Translations under genes and position numbers: made by a program | Notes under the pieces: model-generated | What the model saw: only the letters and a program-made list of their open reading frames with translations | Told to the model about the DNA's origin: nothing | The model's database searches: none | Part shown: positions 4,472 to 7,702 of the stretch, in pieces | Layout of the letters: each line of letters opens with the position of its first letter | How positions within the stretch are numbered: position 1 is the stretch's first letter | From: CAZNLL01 sp964573885 | GTDB taxonomy: Bacteria > Desulfobacterota > DSM-4660 > Desulfatiglandales > Desulfatiglandaceae | Assembly: GCA_964573885.1 (NCBI GenBank) | Contig: CAZNLL010000160.1 | Coordinates: 1 to 7,702 of the forward strand | Direction of reading: 5' to 3' | DNA length: 7,702 bases

Positions 4472-5506
4472 ATGACACATGCCAGGCGTCTTGTAGCCAA
4501 AGGGCTCATCCTTTTCATCACCCTCATTTCTGTTTCCCCGGTCCTGGCCGACGAGGTCCAGCTCAAAAACGGCGACCGTATAACGGGCAAGGTGGTCACC
4601 ATGGAAGGAGGCCAGTTGGTGGTCAACACAGCCTATGCGGGGGAGGTAAAGATCAAATGGTCGGCCGTTTCCACCATCAAGGCGGAGGGGACCATCAAGG
4701 TCGTCCTTGAAGACGACGCCCTCCTAAAGGGGGTGACCCGACCCGCTGTAACAGGGGGGATGGCCCTGGAGCTCCCCCAAATCCAGGAAGAGGTCTCCTT
4801 TGACCTGGCCCGGGTCAAAGCCATTAATCCCAAGCCCAAGGAACCGGAACCCGCCCTCAAGCTCAAGGGACAGGTCAATGTGGGGGCCACGGTGACCAAG
4901 GGGAACACGGATACAGGGACCTATCATTTTGACGGGGAGGCCGTGGCCCGTACCCGCAAGAACCGCTTCACCATAGGGGGTGAATTCAACCGCACCGAAG
5001 ACCAGGGCGAGAAAACCGTCAATAACGCCCTCGCCTCCCTGAAATATGACTACTTTGTCCGAGAGAAATGGTTTCTTTACAGCAACGCCCTCTTTGAAAA
5101 GGACGAGTTCAGGGACATCAAGTTGCGAAGTGCCCTGGGTGTGGGTGGAGGCCATCAGTTCTGGGAGTCACCGGAGACAAACCTCTCCCTTGAAGGCGGT
5201 CTTACATACGTGAACGAGGATTTTGACGTGGGCGACGACGACCGGTACCCCGCCGGCCGGTGGGCACTCAATTATGACAAATACTTTTTCCACAAAAAGA
5301 TCGAGTTCTTTCACTTTCATGAAGGATTCGTCAGCCTTGAAGACGCCGATGACCTGTTTATCCGCGCCAGGACGGGATTGCGATTTCCCCTGTACAAGCA
5401 GTTCAAGGCCACGGCCCAATTCAATTACGACTGGGACAACCAGCCCGCTCCGGGAGATGAAAAAGGGGATGAGATGTACGTCTTCTCTGTGGGCTATCAC
5501 TGGTAG
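4472..5506 (+). CDS. DUF481 (YdiY-like) outer-membrane beta-barrel protein
   Basis: The 344-residue product begins with a clear Sec signal peptide: basic MTHARRLVAK, hydrophobic core 11-22, then PVLA with cleavage expected after Ala26. Residues about 29-69 and 77-118 look like two copies of a small Sm-like beta module (pattern 'V.L....~.G.v....GG.L.l......v.i....V..I'). From about 130 to the end the protein matches the DUF481 type: alternating beta-strand patterns such as 'GQVNVGATVTKGNTDTGTY', 'ALASLKYDYFV', 'WALNYDKYFFHK' and 'KATAQFNYDWD'. The last strand ends in a terminal Trp (YVFSVGYHW), the aromatic ending recognised by the outer-membrane assembly machinery. The family's function is poorly defined. 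AAGGAG at 4462-4467 lies four bases before ATG 4472. The MscS gene follows after 24 bases, so the two are likely co-expressed from the promoter at 4297. Confidence 0.9.
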   Translation: MTHARRLVAKGLILFITLISVSPVLADEVQLKNGDRITGKVVTMEGGQLVVNTAYAGEVKIKWSAVSTIKAEGTIKVVLEDDALLKGVTRPAVTGGMALELPQIQEEVSFDLARVKAINPKPKEPEPALKLKGQVNVGATVTKGNTDTGTYHFDGEAVARTRKNRFTIGGEFNRTEDQGEKTVNNALASLKYDYFVREKWFLYSNALFEKDEFRDIKLRSALGVGGGHQFWESPETNLSLEGGLTYVNEDFDVGDDDRYPAGRWALNYDKYFFHKKIEFFHFHEGFVSLEDADDLFIRARTGLRFPLYKQFKATAQFNYDWDNQPAPGDEKGDEMYVFSVGYHW

Positions 5507-5514
5507 TCCGGCCT

Positions 5515-5523
5515 GGGGGAGGG
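5515..5523 (+). promoter_or_regulatory. Ribosome binding site that decides the MscS gene start
   Basis: A purine run GGGGGAGGG lies just before two in-frame ATG codons at 5525 and 5531. The core GGAGG (5518-5522) is only two bases from the first ATG but eight from the second, so the second is the better start. Both give the same signal peptide, differing by two residues. Confidence 0.6.
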
Positions 5524-5530
5524 AATGACC

Positions 5531-7702
5531 ATGAAGTGGAACACGCCGCTAAAGGCGCTTGCCCTGATGACCTTGCTTGTATGCATCGCCGTGCCCGCTT
5601 ACGGGCGGGAAAAGGCGGAGCCCGGCCCGCAAGCGCTTTCCCAAAAAGACCTGGGGGAGATGGTGGACCTCTTGGAGGATCCCCAAAAAAGGGAGGCCTT
5701 TGTCAAAAACCTCAAGAACCTGATGGCCGCCAAGGAAGCCGCCCCAGGAGAGGCAGGGGCCGAGGGTCCAAGACAAAAGGAAAAGGAAATTCTTGTCATT
5801 GAAAAATTCTTTTCCGCCTTTGATGCCCTGTCCCAGAGGTTCATAGAGGCCGCAGCCAGCACCGCATCCCTGGCGGCCGGGACCCCGGATGGTTTGAGGG
5901 ACGCCTGGGGCTTTCTGTCCCTGCCGGAAAACCGCTCCAGGCTCATACGGCTCCTGGTGGATATGGCGGGGGCCGTGGCCGTGGCCCTGATCCTCGGGCT
6001 GGCCCTCCGGAGGTACACACCCCGGCCCAGGCAGGCCCAACCCGCCTTTCCCTCCAGGCTGGCCTTTGGTCTGGTGCGCGTCCTCTTGAGGCTTATCCCT
6101 TACGGGGCCATCCTGGTCGCCCTCTCCATCATGTTTGGAATCCTACCCTCTTTCCCTCTGGGTCAGGCCCTGGTCTTTCTCCTCTTTGTGATCCTCCTGT
6201 GCTACCGGATCGCCTTTGAAGTCTTCAGGGTGATCCTGGCGCCCGAAGACGGGACCTTGCGGCTCATCCCCCTTACGGATGAAAACGCCAACTATTACTG
6301 GATCTGGTTTCGGCGTTTTGCAAACTACGGGGGATTTTACTTCCTGGTAATAAGCACCCTGGGGGCCTCCAACCTGGCCCCGCCTTCCTTCGCCTTTATC
6401 CGGGGAATTCTCCTGGTGGTCTTTCCCCTGATGATCAGCATCTTTATCCTCCAGGTGGCCAGAGAGGTGCGCACCAGTTACACTCCCTCCTCAGAAACGT
6501 GCCCGGAGCGGGACCCCCGGCGGGTGAAGGGCTTTGTCATCCGATACTGGCCTGCCCTGGCCGTGGCCTATGCCTGGGCCATCTCCCTGTTTTTGATCTT
6601 CCAGTATGACCGTGGCTTCCATTACCTGCTGGTGGCCACCCTTGAAACCGGCATTGCCGTACTGGCCCTCTTCCTGATCCTCCGCATTTTGGACCGCGTA
6701 TTCAACAGGCTCTTTGCCATTAACATACGGGTCAAGGCGCGTTTTCCGGGGCTGGAGGAAAAGACCAACCGGTATATCCGGATCTTCAGGAAGATCCTGG
6801 ACGGGGTGGTGGTGATCATCGGCCTGGGGGTCATCGCCCAGGTCTGGGGCGTTCCGGTCTCCACCTTTGTGGCCTCGAAGGCCGGCACCCTGGTCATTGT
6901 CAGGGCCATCACCATCCTTATTACCCTGGGTGTGGTCGTCTCCGTGATCGGGGTGACCCAGTTTGTGGGCGATTTTCTCCTCAAAGAACAGAGGGGCGGG
7001 AAGAAAAAGGAAGTCACCCAGAAGATGAAGACCCTGGTGCCCGTGGTAAAGACCGCCGTGAGGATCGCCGCCGGGTTTGTGGGGGGGATTATCATTCTGG
7101 AGAGCCTGGGGATCAACACCACCCCCATCCTGGCCGGCGCCGGGATTATCGGCCTGGCCGTCGGCTTCGGGGCCCAGACCCTCGTCAAAGACCTCATCAC
7201 CGGTCTCTTCATCCTCTTTGAAGAGAGCATCCGCGTGGGAGACTGGGCCAGCGTGGGCAATAAGGGGGGTAATGTGGAGGCCATCGGGTTGCGCACCGTC
7301 AAGTTGAGGGACCTTAACGGAAATGTGCATGTGGTTCCCAACAGCTCCATTGACGCCGTCACCAATCTGAGCAAGGAATACTCCCGGGCGGTCATGGACG
7401 TGGGTGTGGCCTACCGTGAAGACGTGGACGAGGTCATGAAGATACTCAAAGAGGTGGGGGAGGACCTGCAGAGCGACCCCGAATACGGCCTCCATATCCT
7501 GGAGCCCTTGGAGATATTCGGCCTGGATCGGTTCGAGGATTCGGCGGTGGTCATCAGGACCCGCTTTAAGACCACCCCCCTCAAACAATGGGGGATCAGG
7601 CGGGAGTTCAATCGACGCCTCAAGAAGCGCTTTGATGCCGAGGGCATTGAGATCCCCTTTCCCCACACGACGGTATACATGGGAGAACCCAAAGAGGGGA
7701 CC
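5531..7702 (+). CDS. Large MscS-family mechanosensitive channel, YbiO-like (3' end cut by window)
   Basis: The frame stays open from ATG 5531 to the right edge, giving 724 residues with no stop. MscS-family channels open under membrane tension and release solutes on hypo-osmotic shock. A signal peptide (1-25, ending VPAYG) is followed by a periplasmic segment (about 26-138) with the motif DLLEDPQKREAFVKNLKNL (46-64). About ten transmembrane segments follow between 139 and 565. The linker with 'LAPEDGTLRLIPLTDENANYY' (236-256) and the overall order resemble E. coli YbiO. The pore helix and MscS core are at 528-571 (INTTPILAGAGIIGLAVGFG, QTLVKDLITGLFILFEE, IRVGDW). The cytoplasmic beta-domain (HVVPNSSI at 600-607) and alpha/beta C-terminal domain (to IEIPFPHTTVYMG near 718) close the visible part. 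Because the family usually ends soon after that last motif, little is probably missing. It follows the DUF481 gene by 24 bases, implying one transcript. Confidence 0.95.
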   Translation, partial: MKWNTPLKALALMTLLVCIAVPAYGREKAEPGPQALSQKDLGEMVDLLEDPQKREAFVKNLKNLMAAKEAAPGEAGAEGPRQKEKEILVIEKFFSAFDALSQRFIEAAASTASLAAGTPDGLRDAWGFLSLPENRSRLIRLLVDMAGAVAVALILGLALRRYTPRPRQAQPAFPSRLAFGLVRVLLRLIPYGAILVALSIMFGILPSFPLGQALVFLLFVILLCYRIAFEVFRVILAPEDGTLRLIPLTDENANYYWIWFRRFANYGGFYFLVISTLGASNLAPPSFAFIRGILLVVFPLMISIFILQVAREVRTSYTPSSETCPERDPRRVKGFVIRYWPALAVAYAWAISLFLIFQYDRGFHYLLVATLETGIAVLALFLILRILDRVFNRLFAINIRVKARFPGLEEKTNRYIRIFRKILDGVVVIIGLGVIAQVWGVPVSTFVASKAGTLVIVRAITILITLGVVVSVIGVTQFVGDFLLKEQRGGKKKEVTQKMKTLVPVVKTAVRIAAGFVGGIIILESLGINTTPILAGAGIIGLAVGFGAQTLVKDLITGLFILFEESIRVGDWASVGNKGGNVEAIGLRTVKLRDLNGNVHVVPNSSIDAVTNLSKEYSRAVMDVGVAYREDVDEVMKILKEVGEDLQSDPEYGLHILEPLEIFGLDRFEDSAVVIRTRFKTTPLKQWGIRREFNRRLKKRFDAEGIEIPFPHTTVYMGEPKEGT

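Noticed and set aside
5525..5530. ATG at 5525 as the start of the MscS gene
   Set aside because: The purine-rich ribosome binding site is only two bases away; ATG 5531 has eight bases of spacing. The choice changes two residues.
6491..7666. A 391-residue open frame on the - strand opposite the MscS gene
   Set aside because: It is antisense to a clearly recognisable channel protein. Its translation is Gly/His/Asp/Pro-rich with no domain, as expected from the codon bias of the real gene.
1..7702. CRISPR array, tRNA, rRNA, insertion sequence or phage module
   Set aside because: No regularly spaced repeats, cloverleaf-like sequence, transposase or integrase motifs were seen on either strand.

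Overview
The window is a GC-rich chromosomal segment from a Gram-negative bacterium. It has eight protein-coding genes, all on the + strand, and only short gaps. Two LapA-domain inner-membrane proteins, an outer-membrane-type DUF481 barrel and a signal-peptide-bearing mechanosensitive channel indicate a diderm envelope. The CBS-CBS-ACT protein, the GlgC form and the codon style resemble sulfate-reducing or syntrophic Deltaproteobacteria (Desulfobacterota). That placement is an impression, not a demonstrated assignment. I see no mobile element, phage gene, CRISPR array, rRNA or tRNA.

Layout. Positions 1-619 hold the C-terminal part of a family-5 extracellular solute-binding protein, cut by the left edge. 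After a gap with a GC-rich hairpin comes an unrecognised 180-residue membrane protein (716-1258). A 271-base gap (1259-1529) carries a good sigma-70-type promoter (TTGACA, 18 bases, TATCAT). It leads a compact run of four genes: two LapA/DUF1049 proteins (1530-1850 and 1859-2086), a CBS-CBS-ACT nucleotide-sensor-like protein (2127-2846) and glgC (2906-4180). A second gap (4181-4471) holds an extremely A+T-rich island built as a concentric inverted repeat, a second TTGACA-18-TACTAT promoter and a leader able to fold into GC-rich stems. It precedes an envelope pair: a DUF481 beta-barrel (4472-5506) and a large YbiO-type MscS channel (5531 to the right edge, 724 residues in the window and probably nearly complete).

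How the genes may work together. The first promoter could drive membrane maintenance (LapA pair), an adenine-nucleotide sensor (CBS-ACT) and the committed, ATP-consuming step of glycogen synthesis (GlgC). This would join energy sensing to carbon storage, but the link is inferred from adjacency only. The second unit pairs an outer-membrane protein with an inner-membrane tension-gated channel, suggesting an envelope or osmotic-stress function.

Nothing here amounts to a clear, previously undescribed system. The most unusual non-coding structure is the nested A+T-rich inverted repeat at 4220-4303. The most interesting protein-level points are the CBS-ACT/GlgC pairing, the GlgC insertion with a changed activator-site position, the DUF481/MscS pairing and the orphan membrane protein.
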